DNA of 64,000 bases from Streptococcaceae bacterium AF77-01CM03A (GTDB lineage: Bacteria > Bacillota > Bacilli > Lactobacillales > Streptococcaceae): NCBI GenBank assembly GCA_027665725.1, contig JAQDDS010000002.1:310001-374000 (forward strand). The letters run 5' to 3'. Position 1 is the stretch's first letter. Each line of letters opens with the position of its first letter. The notes under the pieces are model-generated. The model was not told where the DNA came from. It was given only the letters and a program-made list of their open reading frames with translations, and did no database searches. Below, piece after piece: positions 37,191 to 45,380 of the stretch. The position numbers were made by a program, and so were the translations under genes.

Positions 37191-37738
37191 TATCCAGAAG
37201 GTGCTGGAAAATCAATGGACTTTGTTTACAAATCAGCTAAACAACGCTTGTTTCCACGTGATGTAGAATTTATCGCTGCTTACTCAGGTCTTCCTGTATA
37301 TGTGAAAGGGCCACAGTGTCGTGAGGACGTTGAACACTCTCTTGCCGCAGGTGCTTCTGGTATCTGGGTAACCAACCACGGTGGCCGCCAAATCGACGGT
37401 GGACCAGCATCCATTGACTCGCTTCAAGAAGTGGCTGAAGCAGTTGATAAACGTGTACCAATTGTCTTTGACTCTGGTGTTCGTCGCGGTCAACACGTCT
37501 TTAAAGCCCTGGCTTCAGGAGCAGACTTGGTAGCTATTGGTCGCCCTGTGATCTATGGTTTGGCTCTTGGAGGCAGTGTTGGTGTGCGTCAAGTCTTTGA
37601 GCACTTGAATGCAGAATTGAAGACAGTCATGCAATTATCTGGAACTCAGACTATTGAGGATGTCAAACACTTCAAACTCCGTCACAACCCATACAACCCA
37701 ACTTCCCAGTCGACCCTCGTGATTTAAAATTGTATTGA
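37191..37738 (+). pseudogene. lctO: Remnant of L-lactate oxidase (lctO), C-terminal half with a frameshift
   Basis: Codons from 37191 (reading YPEGAGKSMD) to about 37703 encode the C-terminal half of an FMN-dependent alpha-hydroxyacid oxidase: SGLPVYVKGPQ, the catalytic WVTNHGGRQ, FDSGVRRG and ALGRP-type FMN phosphate motif (AIGRPVIYG). The N-terminal half is missing; a TAA precedes 37191 and no ribosome binding site leads the internal ATG at 37215. Near 37704 one base appears lost: the annotated frame ends SQSTLVI at 37727, whereas inserting a single T restores a C terminus reading FPVDPRDLKLY with TGA at 37736-37738, the ending I remember for streptococcal lactate oxidase. Two independent lesions make it a pseudogene. 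Active LctO would turn lactate to pyruvate and H2O2. Confidence 0.88.
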
Positions 37739-37748
37739 TAATGAAGAC

Positions 37749-37774
37749 GGCCTCCACCTGATGTGGAGGTTTTT
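37749..37774 (+). terminator. Terminator after the lctO remnant
   Basis: CCTCCAC-N5-GTGGAGG followed by TTTTTC; it has survived the decay of the gene. Confidence 0.85.
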
Positions 37775-37891
37775 CTTCGTGTATAGAAAGATTATATCGT
37801 TATCAGAAACTATATAAATATATTTTTCAGTCAAATATCTTGCTAGGGCTTTCAATTTCTGTTATACTGGTCCAGTAATAAAATAATAAAG

Positions 37892-37966
37892 ACATTTGGG
37901 GTGCTTTAGGCTGAGATGATACCCATTGAACCTGATACAGTTAAGACTGGCGAAGGGAAATGTGAA
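37892..37966 (+). promoter_or_regulatory. TPP riboswitch upstream of the thiamine locus
   Basis: The conserved thi-box elements are present in order: GGGGTGC (37898-37904), CTGAGATGATACCC, ACCTGATACAGTTA and GGCGAAGGGAAATG. Thiamine diphosphate binding would favour the downstream terminator at 38013-38047 and switch off ykoEDC-tenA-thiWME. With that terminator it fills most of the gap before ykoE. Confidence 0.95.
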
Positions 37967-38012
37967 AAGGTTTTTTTCCTATGTCGAAAAGAACTGTCTA
38001 ATCTTGTAAGGT

Positions 38013-38047
38013 AAACTCTAATTCTCGTTTGTAATTGGAGTTTTTTT
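38013..38047 (+). terminator. Riboswitch-controlled terminator
   Basis: AACTCTAATT-N9-AATTGGAGTT followed by a T-run, about 47 nt after the TPP aptamer and 87 nt before ykoE; it is the expected expression platform. Confidence 0.8.
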
Positions 38048-38133
38048 GTTTATCAAAAGAGGATAGGTTTGACGGCAAGCCTTTCGGTAGCTCTCCTTGA
38101 ATGCCCCACTTTTCTTTAAAAAAGGAGTTTTTT

Positions 38134-38694
38134 ATGTTGAAAAAATGGCAGTTAAAAGATGTTATCTTGCTTGCTTTCTTGTCTATCTTTTTTGGTGGCG
38201 TTTTTGTGGGTTCGGGCTATCTGTTTGATATCCTCACCTTGATCTTGGCCCCTCTTGGTTTGCAGGCCTTTGCCAATGAAATCCTCTTTGGTCTCTGGTG
38301 TATGGCTGCGCCCATTGCGGCCATCTTTGTTCCAAGAGTCGGAAGTGCGACGATTGGAGAAGTGCTCGCTGCGCTTGCTGAAGTTCTTTATGGTAGCCAA
38401 TTCGGCCTAGGCGCCCTATTGTCTGGCTTGGTTCAAGGTTTGGGAAGTGAATTTGGTTTTATCGTAACCAAGAATCGCTATGAAAGTTGGCTCTCTCTAA
38501 TTGCTAATAGTATTGGGATTACGCTTTTTAGCTTTGTCTATGAATACATTAAATTAGGTTACTATGCCTTTTCTCTTCCTTTTGTCCTTTCCTTGCTGGT
38601 GGTGCGTTTTATTTCCGTCTTTTTCTTCTGTACCATCTTGGTTCGTGCCATTGTCAAACTCTATCATCAGTTTGCAGCTGGAGGAAAGGCATAG
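38134..38694 (+). CDS. ykoE: Thiamine-precursor ECF transporter S component (YkoE-like)
   Basis: A substrate-binding membrane subunit of an energy-coupling-factor transporter, 186 residues with five or six helices. Start at the ATG with AAAGGAG ahead, beginning MLKKWQLKDVILLA. YkoE proteins bind thiamine or its hydroxymethylpyrimidine (HMP) part; the HMP option fits the salvage genes that follow. First gene after the TPP riboswitch; its stop touches the ATP-binding gene start. Confidence 0.88.
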   Translation: MLKKWQLKDVILLAFLSIFFGGVFVGSGYLFDILTLILAPLGLQAFANEILFGLWCMAAPIAAIFVPRVGSATIGEVLAALAEVLYGSQFGLGALLSGLVQGLGSEFGFIVTKNRYESWLSLIANSIGITLFSFVYEYIKLGYYAFSLPFVLSLLVVRFISVFFFCTILVRAIVKLYHQFAAGGKA

Positions 38695-40080
38695 ATGGGC
38701 CTGGAATTAAGAGGGATTCAATCCCCAATCTTTTCGGAGTCGATTAATTTTACTTTTCAAGCGCAAGCCTTTACCTTGTTAGTTGGGAGTAGTGGTTCAG
38801 GAAAATCCAGTCTCTTTCAAGTCATTGCTCAAGTCAGTTCTCTTCCCTATAGTGGTCAAGTCTTGATAGATGGGAGTCAGGTCAGTCAGCTTTCTATCGT
38901 TGAACGTGTCCAGACGGTTGGTATTCTCTTTCAAAATCCCAATCATCAATTCACCATGGAGAACTTGTCTGAGGAGCTGGTTTTTACCTTGGAGAATATC
39001 GGGCATCCCCTTCAAGATATTGATGCTAAAATAGCAGAGGTGGTCCGGCAATGTCGTTGCGAGGCAATCTTGAACCGTTCCATCCATCACTTATCAGGTG
39101 GTGAAAAGCAAAAGGCTGCGCTGGCTGTTCTCTTTGCTATGAACCCTAGGGTCTATCTCTTGGATGAGCCCTTCGCTTCCATTGACCGCAAGAGCAGAAT
39201 CGAGATATTGGAGATTCTAAAAGAGTTGTCCTCTAATGGGAAGACAGTCATCCTGTGCGATCATGATTTAACGGACTATGGAGCCTACATTGACCATATG
39301 GTGGAGCTGAGAGACGGGCAACTAAGGGAAATAAATAAAATCCCAACCTCTGAGATGATACAGGTTTCTTCAAAGGAAGTTCCCTCTAGTCCAGAACTAT
39401 TCCATATGGACCGTGTGACTTGTGAGCTGGGTAATCGCCCCCTCTTTTCGATTGCGGATTTCACATTTTACCAAGGGATTTCCTGTATTCTGGGTGATAA
39501 TGGTGTTGGGAAATCAACCCTCTTTCGCTCCATTCTTCAATTTCAAAAGTATAAAGGGCGCATTACTTGGAAGGGTTCGGTCCTAAAAAAGAAAAAGAGT
39601 CTGTATCGTGATCTGACGGGTGTTGTTCAGGAAGCTGAGAAACAGTTTATCCGAGTCAGTCTGAGAGAAGAACTTCAATTAGATAGCTCAGACTCCGAAA
39701 GAAATCAGCGGATTCTCCAAGCATTACAATTTTTTAATTTGGATCAGGCACTCGATAAGAGTCCTTATCAATTAAGTGGTGGCCAGCAAAAGATTCTTCA
39801 GCTATTGACCATCTTGACCAGCAAGGCTTCTGTGATTTTGCTAGATGAACCTTTTGCTGGTTTGGATGATAGAGCTTGCCATTATTTTTGCCAGTGGATT
39901 GTGGAGGAGAGCAATCAAGGAAGAAGTTTTTTGATCATTAGCCATCGTTTAGATCCCTTGATTTCTGTGGTCGATTATTGGATTGAGATGACTAGTGAGG
40001 GTCTCAGTCATCTCCAAGACGTGACCATCAGCAAACCTCTCCCCTCTCTGAACAATGATACTCTAGGGGAGGTGAGGTAG
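38695..40080 (+). CDS. ykoD: Duplicated ATP-binding protein of thiamine-related ECF transporter (YkoD-like)
   Basis: A 461-residue protein with two ABC ATPase domains in one chain. Domain 1 has Walker A GSSGSGKSS (~33-41), signature LSGGEKQ and Walker B VYLLDEPFA; domain 2 has GDNGVGKST, LSGGQQK and VILLDEPFA. It energises the YkoE/YkoC membrane part. The ATG directly follows the ykoE stop and the stop is 1 nt before ykoC, so subunits are translated together. Confidence 0.93.
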   Translation: MGLELRGIQSPIFSESINFTFQAQAFTLLVGSSGSGKSSLFQVIAQVSSLPYSGQVLIDGSQVSQLSIVERVQTVGILFQNPNHQFTMENLSEELVFTLENIGHPLQDIDAKIAEVVRQCRCEAILNRSIHHLSGGEKQKAALAVLFAMNPRVYLLDEPFASIDRKSRIEILEILKELSSNGKTVILCDHDLTDYGAYIDHMVELRDGQLREINKIPTSEMIQVSSKEVPSSPELFHMDRVTCELGNRPLFSIADFTFYQGISCILGDNGVGKSTLFRSILQFQKYKGRITWKGSVLKKKKSLYRDLTGVVQEAEKQFIRVSLREELQLDSSDSERNQRILQALQFFNLDQALDKSPYQLSGGQQKILQLLTILTSKASVILLDEPFAGLDDRACHYFCQWIVEESNQGRSFLIISHRLDPLISVVDYWIEMTSEGLSHLQDVTISKPLPSLNNDTLGEVR

Positions 40081-40081
40081 T

Positions 40082-40732
40082 ATGATCAAAGTAGCAACCA
40101 AGACACCAGTTATCAGCCTCTTCTTTCTAATTTTATCCTTGGAAACATCTTTCATTCCTTCGATTGCTCTGAATCTTTCGGTAGTCGCATTTTGCATCCT
40201 CTTTATGCTCTATTATCGTCGATTTAAGATGTTAGCTTGGATGTTCGTGCTCGCCATCTTACCATCTTTGGCCAACTACTGGGCAGTTCAGTTACATGGG
40301 GATACTTCGCAGGCAGTCATGCTTGGAACGAGGGCCTTTGTGACCGTTTGTATCGGCCTTGTCTTTGTTTCCAGCATTTCCCTAAAAGAGCTTCTCTTGT
40401 ACTTGGCTCAAAAGGGGTTATCACGGTCTTGGGCCTATGCCTTGATTGTGGTATTCAATGCCTTTCCCCTCATTCAGCAAGAAATCAAATCCCTCAAGGA
40501 AGCTTGCTTACTGCGTGGCCAAAAATTGCATGTTTGGTCGCCCTTGATTTACAGTAAGGTTCTGATGACAGTTTTTAGATGGCGCCATCTCTACTTGAGA
40601 GCTCTATCTGCGCATGGATATGACGAACATGTTCATTTGGAGAATCGCTATCGGACTTTTTATATTTCTAAAAAAACAAAATTAATCTACCTGCTGTTCT
40701 TTTTATTGCTTCAAACCAGTTTATTTCTATAA
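40082..40732 (+). CDS. ykoC: ECF transporter T component (YkoC-like)
   Basis: A 216-residue membrane coupling subunit with about five helices and the cytoplasmic coupling segments containing the Ala-Arg-Gly-type motifs (LLRGQKLH and RALSAHGYD). It connects the YkoD ATPase to the YkoE substrate subunit. It follows ykoD by one nucleotide. Confidence 0.88.
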   Translation: MIKVATKTPVISLFFLILSLETSFIPSIALNLSVVAFCILFMLYYRRFKMLAWMFVLAILPSLANYWAVQLHGDTSQAVMLGTRAFVTVCIGLVFVSSISLKELLLYLAQKGLSRSWAYALIVVFNAFPLIQQEIKSLKEACLLRGQKLHVWSPLIYSKVLMTVFRWRHLYLRALSAHGYDEHVHLENRYRTFYISKKTKLIYLLFFLLLQTSLFL

Positions 40733-40742
40733 AGGAGTTATT

Positions 40743-41435
40743 ATGGAATTTACAGATATTGCGATGGAATTATCCAAGGAAGCTTGGCAGGCTTCCTTTC
40801 AGCATCCCTTTGTTCTACAGTTACAAGAGGGAACGTTGGAACCTTCTATTTTCCGCTATTACCTGATTCAGGATGCCTACTATCTGAAGTCTTTTTCAGA
40901 AGCCTATCACCTCTTGGCTGATAAGACTTCCAACGAGGAGATGAAAAGACTTTTGAAACAAAATGCTCAGAGTCTAGTGGAGGGTGAGTTGTTTATCCGT
41001 CAACAATTTTTCAAGGAATTGGGAATCAGTGACCAGGAAATGGAGCAACATCCAATCGCTCCAACCTGTTATCATTACATTTCTCATATTTATCGACAGT
41101 TTGCAGAGTCAAACTTGGGCATTGCTTTTGCTAGTTTGCTTCCATGTCCTTGGTTATACCATGATTTGGGCAAGGCACTTAATCGCAAACCATCCCCGAA
41201 TCCTCTTTATCAACGGTGGATTGAAACCTATATCACCGATGAGTTAGAACAGCAGATTAAAGAGGAAGAAGCGCTGGTTAATCAGCTCTATCGAGAAAGC
41301 GACGAGACAGACAAACAAAAAATGCTAGAGGCCTTCCACCGAAGTGTCCACATGGAAGCCAAGTTTTGGGAGATGGCTTACCAACACCAAACATGGACGA
41401 GTGATTTGCAGTCCTTAGAAACAGAGAAGAAATAG
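40743..41435 (+). CDS. tenA: Aminopyrimidine aminohydrolase / thiaminase II (TenA)
   Basis: Hydrolyses degraded thiamine pyrimidines so that the HMP part can be reused. The 230-residue all-helical protein has the TenA segments YYLIQDAYYL (~37-46), the catalytic cysteine in LLPCPWLYHDLG (~131-142) and the C-terminal FHRSVHMEAKFWEMAY. Ten bases separate it from ykoC, placing scavenging of pyrimidine next to its importer. Confidence 0.94.
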   Translation: MEFTDIAMELSKEAWQASFQHPFVLQLQEGTLEPSIFRYYLIQDAYYLKSFSEAYHLLADKTSNEEMKRLLKQNAQSLVEGELFIRQQFFKELGISDQEMEQHPIAPTCYHYISHIYRQFAESNLGIAFASLLPCPWLYHDLGKALNRKPSPNPLYQRWIETYITDELEQQIKEEEALVNQLYRESDETDKQKMLEAFHRSVHMEAKFWEMAYQHQTWTSDLQSLETEKK

Positions 41436-41438
41436 AAA

Positions 41439-41963
41439 ATGAGAAACCACCGACTTCAAGTTCACAAATTAACCGTTTTATCCATGATGATTGCCCTTGA
41501 TGTTGTTCTTACACCCATCTTTCGAATTGAAGGGATGGCACCGATGTCTAGTGTGGTCAACATTCTTGCAGGGATCTTGATGGGGCCTGTTTATGCCTTG
41601 GTCATGGCTACAGTCACAGCCTTTATCCGTATGTCTACTCAAGGCATTCCCCCTTTGGCCCTAACAGGAGCTACTTTTGGAGCCCTCCTTGCAGGTCTCT
41701 TTTATAAGTACGGTCGAAAATTTCACTATTCTGCCCTAGGAGAAATATTGGGAACAGGAATTATCGGTTCTATTGTTTCCTATCCTGTCATGGTTCTCTT
41801 TACGGGATCTGCGGCCAAGCTCAGCTGGTTTATCTATACTCCGAGATTTTTCGGAGCAACCTTGATCGGTACAGCCATGGCTTTTCTCGCCTTTCGATTT
41901 TTAACCAAGCAGGAATTCTTTAAAAAAGCGCAAGGATATTTCTTTGGTGAAAGGATAGACTGA
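41439..41963 (+). CDS. thiW: Energy-coupling-factor thiamine-precursor (thiazole) S component ThiW
   Basis: A 174-residue membrane protein with five or six helices and the ThiW features [19 protein letters not shown] and FRMSTQ-like arginine segment ([11 protein letters not shown]). ThiW proteins are predicted to import the hydroxyethylthiazole part of thiamine, the substrate of ThiM encoded next. The stop shares one base with the thiM start. Confidence 0.9.
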   Translation: MRNHRLQVHKLTVLSMMIALDVVLTPIFRIEGMAPMSSVVNILAGILMGPVYALVMATVTAFIRMSTQGIPPLALTGATFGALLAGLFYKYGRKFHYSALGEILGTGIIGSIVSYPVMVLFTGSAAKLSWFIYTPRFFGATLIGTAMAFLAFRFLTKQEFFKKAQGYFFGERID

Positions 41964-42766
41964 TGCAGGAATTTACAAATCCCTTTCCTCTAGGCTCTAG
42001 CTCCTTAATTCATTGTATTACCAATGAGATTTCCTGTGAGATGCTGGCAAATGGCATTTTGGCTCTGGGATGCAAACCAGTCATGGCAGATGATCCTCGT
42101 GAGGTTCTTGATTTTACTAAGCAAAGCCAGGCTCTCTTCATCAATTTGGGGCATTTGTCAGCTGAGAAGGAGAAAGCAATCCGTATGGCAGCTTCTTATG
42201 CAGCTCAAGCTTGTCTCCCAATGGTAGTAGATGCGGTTGGCGTAGCGGCATCCCCCATTCGTAAGGATCTAGTCACAGATCTTTTAGAATACAAGCCCAC
42301 AGTCCTTAAAGGAAATATGTCGGAAATCCGAAGTCTTGTTGGTTTAAAGCACCACGGAGTTGGAGTTGATGCTAGCCATAAAGATCAAGAAACTAAGGAT
42401 TTGCTTCAAGTTTTGAAAGACTGGTGTCAGACCTATCATGGTATGTCGTTCCTAGTCACTGGACCCAAGGACCTCATTGTTTCAGAAAATCAAGTTGCTG
42501 TATTGAGGAATGGCTGTGCAGAATTGGACTGGATAACAGGGACAGGAGACCTAGTTGGAGCCTTGACAACCGTTTTTCTTAGCCAAGGAATGACTGCCTT
42601 TGAAGCTTCTTGTCTAGCGGTCTCTTATCTCAATATCTCTGCTGAGAGAATAGTTGTTCAAGGAATGGGATTGGAAGATTTTCGTTACCAAGTTCTCAAT
42701 CAACTCTCTCTCCTAAAAAGAGATGAAAACTGGCTAGAAGCCATCAAAGGAGATTTTTATGAATAG
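41963..42766 (+). CDS. thiM: Hydroxyethylthiazole kinase
   Basis: Phosphorylates hydroxyethylthiazole. The 267 residues include [20 protein letters not shown] at the N terminus (the usual HxxTN pattern), [18 protein letters not shown] and the ATP-binding/catalytic [10 protein letters not shown], where the usual cysteine of GTGCM is an aspartate. That change in the GTG(C/D) motif is worth noting but does not remove the anion hole. It overlaps thiW by 1 nt and thiE by 8 nt. Confidence 0.94.
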   Translation: MQEFTNPFPLGSSSLIHCITNEISCEMLANGILALGCKPVMADDPREVLDFTKQSQALFINLGHLSAEKEKAIRMAASYAAQACLPMVVDAVGVAASPIRKDLVTDLLEYKPTVLKGNMSEIRSLVGLKHHGVGVDASHKDQETKDLLQVLKDWCQTYHGMSFLVTGPKDLIVSENQVAVLRNGCAELDWITGTGDLVGALTTVFLSQGMTAFEASCLAVSYLNISAERIVVQGMGLEDFRYQVLNQLSLLKRDENWLEAIKGDFYE

Positions 42767-43391
42767 AGAAGTACTTAAACTGTATCTAGTAACCAATCGC
42801 TACCAAGATTCCTTGGAAAACTTTCTTGAAAAAGTTGAGACAGCCTGCCGTTCAGGTGTTACCATTGTCCAATTACGAGAAAAAAATCTCACAACCAATC
42901 AATACTATCAACTGGCAAAACAAGTCAAGGAAATAACAGATGCCTATCAGGTACCCTTGATAATCGATGATCGATTGGATATCTGTCTAGCAGTCGATGC
43001 TGCTGGTCTGCATATCGGAGACGATGAACTACCAGTTTCGGTTGCTAGACAAGTCTTGGGTCCTGAAAAAATACTCGGTGTCACTGCTAAAACGGTTAAA
43101 AGAGCCCTCGAAGCAGAAGAAGGAGGTGCGGATTACTTGGGAACAGGAGCCATTTTCCCGACTACGACCAAAGAAAATGCACCCATCACTCTGATTTCAA
43201 CCTTGAAAACCATTTGCCAAAGGGTCGCCATTCCAGTAGTTGCTATCGGAGGATTGACGTCAGAGAATATTGACCAACTTATCGACACAGGTATAGCTGG
43301 AGTAGCTGTAGTACGTGATCTGATGCAGGCAGAAGATATTGAGGCAAAAGCGCACGCCTTTTTAACAAAGCTGGATAACATTATTTCCTAA
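42759..43391 (+). CDS. thiE: Thiamine-phosphate synthase
   Basis: Joins HMP-diphosphate and thiazole phosphate to thiamine phosphate. The 210-residue TIM barrel shows [45 protein letters not shown] and [10 protein letters not shown], all conserved in ThiE. Last plus-strand gene of the thiamine operon; the terminator after it is shared with convergent thiD. Confidence 0.97.
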   Translation: MNREVLKLYLVTNRYQDSLENFLEKVETACRSGVTIVQLREKNLTTNQYYQLAKQVKEITDAYQVPLIIDDRLDICLAVDAAGLHIGDDELPVSVARQVLGPEKILGVTAKTVKRALEAEEGGADYLGTGAIFPTTTKENAPITLISTLKTICQRVAIPVVAIGGLTSENIDQLIDTGIAGVAVVRDLMQAEDIEAKAHAFLTKLDNIIS

Positions 43392-43395
43392 TCAA

Positions 43396-43437
43396 AAACT
43401 CTCTAATTCCCTTAAAGTGGGAACTAGAGAGTTTTTT
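43396..43437. terminator. Bidirectional terminator between thiE and thiD
   Basis: AAAACTCTCTA..TAGAGAGTTTT with an inner CCC/GGG stem; T-runs on both strands. Confidence 0.88.
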
Positions 43438-44228
43438 CAATCTCTAAAGCTTGTATGGTTAACTGGGCCAGAACCATGACCGAGTTGAGGAGCGTCTTGG
43501 ATGGCTTTTGTGATAAAAGCCTTGGCCTTATCAACTGCCTGGTAAAGATTTCTGCCCTTGGCTAGTTCAGCCGTAATCACAGCAGCAAAGGTACATCCAG
43601 TACCATGGGTGTGACAGGTTTGAATTCTTGGGCTTTCCCAGACAAATTGCTCCTCCTTGGTAAAGAGGAAATCCTTGGCACCGCCTTCGAGATGGCCACC
43701 TTTGATGACCACCGACTGAGGACCAAATTCTTTTAAAATCAGGCGACCAGCACGCTTCATGTCTTCGGGCTCATGGATTGAGAAACCAACAATTTCTTCT
43801 GCCTCAGGAAGATTGGGTGTAATGATGTTTGCAAGGGGAAGCAGATTTGTTTTTAGGTAGCTTCTGGCACTGGTATCAATCAGGGTATCACCGCTTGTTG
43901 CGACCATAACAGGGTCAAGAACGTAGGGACAGTCCAGCTTTTTAAGATAGGGTTGGATGATCTCCATGATTTCAGTAGTTGCCAACATACCAGTTTTTAC
44001 AGCCTGAGGCTTAATATCCGAAAAGACACTCTCCAATTGTGCTTCCAGCATTTGGTTGGAGACGTGCTCGATTAGCTGAACACCTCTGGTATTTTGAGCG
44101 ACAAGACTGGTCACAACAGCCATTCCATAGACATCTCTAGCTTGGAATGACTTTAAATCAGCCATAATGCCAGCTCCACCACTAGGGTCAGTCCCTGCAA
44201 TGGTTAGAGCAACGGGTAAATAAGTCAT
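43437..44228 (-). CDS. thiD: HMP / HMP-phosphate kinase
   Basis: Phosphorylates hydroxymethylpyrimidine twice to give the HMP-diphosphate used by ThiE. The 263 residues begin with the substrate-binding ALTIAGTDPSGGAGIMADLK and end with the ATP/anion-hole motif HTHGTGCTFAAVITAELAKG (catalytic GTGC). It runs convergent to the thiamine operon and has its own TPP riboswitch. Confidence 0.96.
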   Translation of the reverse strand: MTYLPVALTIAGTDPSGGAGIMADLKSFQARDVYGMAVVTSLVAQNTRGVQLIEHVSNQMLEAQLESVFSDIKPQAVKTGMLATTEIMEIIQPYLKKLDCPYVLDPVMVATSGDTLIDTSARSYLKTNLLPLANIITPNLPEAEEIVGFSIHEPEDMKRAGRLILKEFGPQSVVIKGGHLEGGAKDFLFTKEEQFVWESPRIQTCHTHGTGCTFAAVITAELAKGRNLYQAVDKAKAFITKAIQDAPQLGHGSGPVNHTSFRD

Positions 44229-44317
44229 CTAAAACCTCCCAACCAACTGAAGTTTGTATTCTTAAGAACAAGCTAGTCTGTTTCAGGAAGGCAATAGAAG
44301 ACTGCTAGTCCCCATTA

Positions 44318-44404
44318 TCATTTCCACTTCCATCAGCCAGCATTACCTAGATTGAGTCAAAGGGATTTAACAGTTGTTAATCTCAGCTTTACGCACCCCT
44401 AGTG
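44318..44404 (-). promoter_or_regulatory. TPP riboswitch upstream of thiD
   Basis: Read on the minus strand, thi-box parts appear in order: CTAGGGGTGCGT (44402-44391), GCTGAGATTA, a P3-type arm, then GACTCAATCTAGGTAATGC and TGATGGAAGTGG. A TGC-TATACT extended -10 lies just upstream (44432-44424). No clear T-rich terminator follows before the thiD start, so control may act on translation. Confidence 0.9.
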
Positions 44405-44523
44405 GTTGTTTTCTTTTTTCTACAGTATAGCATATTTTTATAGTTTATATAGTAAAATTTGACTGCAAATCTCTCGTTACATGATTAGAATTCTATTTTT
44501 CGAAAAAATAATAAAAATTATAG

Positions 44524-44576
44524 TTGACAAATGTAGATTTTCGGAGTATACTATTAACTGTAATCGACAAATGTAG
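44524..44576 (+). promoter_or_regulatory. copYcupAcopA promoter with two CopY operators
   Basis: TTGACA (44524-44529), 17 bp and TATACT (44547-44552). Two identical cop boxes GACAAATGTAG (44526-44536 and 44566-44576), matching the streptococcal/enterococcal KACANNYGTMK consensus, lie 40 bp apart; the first overlaps -35, the second lies after the start of transcription. Confidence 0.92.
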
Positions 44577-44593
44577 ATTTAGGAGGTGTGATT

Positions 44594-44989
44594 ATGCAGA
44601 TTTCAGATGCAGAATGGCAGGTCATGAAGATTATTTGGATGCAAGGAGAGCAGACCAGTACGGATTTGATTAGGGTTTTAGCAGAGCGGTTTGACTGGTC
44701 CAAGTCCACGGTTCAGACTCTTTTGGCTCGTCTGGTTGAGAAAGAGTGTTTGACTAGGAAAAAAGAGGGCAAGTCCTTTGTCTATTCAGCCCTTTTAACT
44801 CTAGACGACAGTAGAGGTTTATTGGTTCAGGATATCAAAGACAAGCTTTGTTCCCGCAGGATGAAGCAGTTACTTGCCGATTTGATTGAAGAATGTGACT
44901 TTACCCTAGCTGACTTGAAAGGCTTGGAAGAAGTCATTTCTAAGAAAAAAGCAAGTGCTGTAACAGAAGTAAAATGTAATTGTATGTAA
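44594..44989 (+). CDS. copY: Copper-responsive repressor CopY
   Basis: A MecI/BlaI-type winged-helix repressor that leaves DNA when copper displaces bound zinc. The ATG at 44594 is used because AGGAGG (44581-44586) is correctly spaced for it and too close to the in-frame GTG at 44588. The 131 residues have the winged helix (ISDAEWQVMKIIWMQGE..STVQTLLARLVEKECL) and a C terminus ending KCNCM, a single CxC pair; the classical enterococcal protein has two CxC pairs. First gene of the cop operon. Confidence 0.95.
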   Translation: MQISDAEWQVMKIIWMQGEQTSTDLIRVLAERFDWSKSTVQTLLARLVEKECLTRKKEGKSFVYSALLTLDDSRGLLVQDIKDKLCSRRMKQLLADLIEECDFTLADLKGLEEVISKKKASAVTEVKCNCM

Positions 44990-44999
44990 AGGAGACGCT

Positions 45000-45371
45000 A
45001 TGTTAAATCTATTTGTATCTATTATTGTTCTAGGAATGATTGCTTTTATCTTCTTTTGGTTTTTCAAAAAACCGCAAGAAGATGCTAAGAGAGCTCAACA
45101 AAAGAATGGCTATCAAGAAATTCGAGTGGAAGTCATGGGGGGATACACTCCAGGAACTATTATCCTCAAAAAATCGCAACCAGCTCGTATTATTTTTGAT
45201 CGAAAAGATCCTTCACCTTGCTTGGACCAAATCGTTTTTCCAGACTTTGGAGTGCATGCTGATCTGCCTATGGGAGACCAATATGTGGTTGAAATCACTC
45301 CTGAAGAAGCAGGTGAGTATGGTTTCTCTTGTGGCATGAATATGATGCACGGTAAGATGATTGTAGAATAG
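45000..45371 (+). CDS. cupA: Membrane-anchored copper chaperone CupA
   Basis: A 123-residue protein with one N-terminal membrane helix (~3-22) and a cupredoxin-like domain whose copper site includes the C-x-M-x-M pattern FSCGMNMMHGKM. In pneumococcus CupA accepts Cu(I) at the membrane and passes it to CopA. It is 10 nt after copY and 9 nt before copA. The soluble domain is visibly related to the N-terminal domain of CopA. Confidence 0.93.
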   Translation: MLNLFVSIIVLGMIAFIFFWFFKKPQEDAKRAQQKNGYQEIRVEVMGGYTPGTIILKKSQPARIIFDRKDPSPCLDQIVFPDFGVHADLPMGDQYVVEITPEEAGEYGFSCGMNMMHGKMIVE

Positions 45372-45380
45372 GAGAAGACT

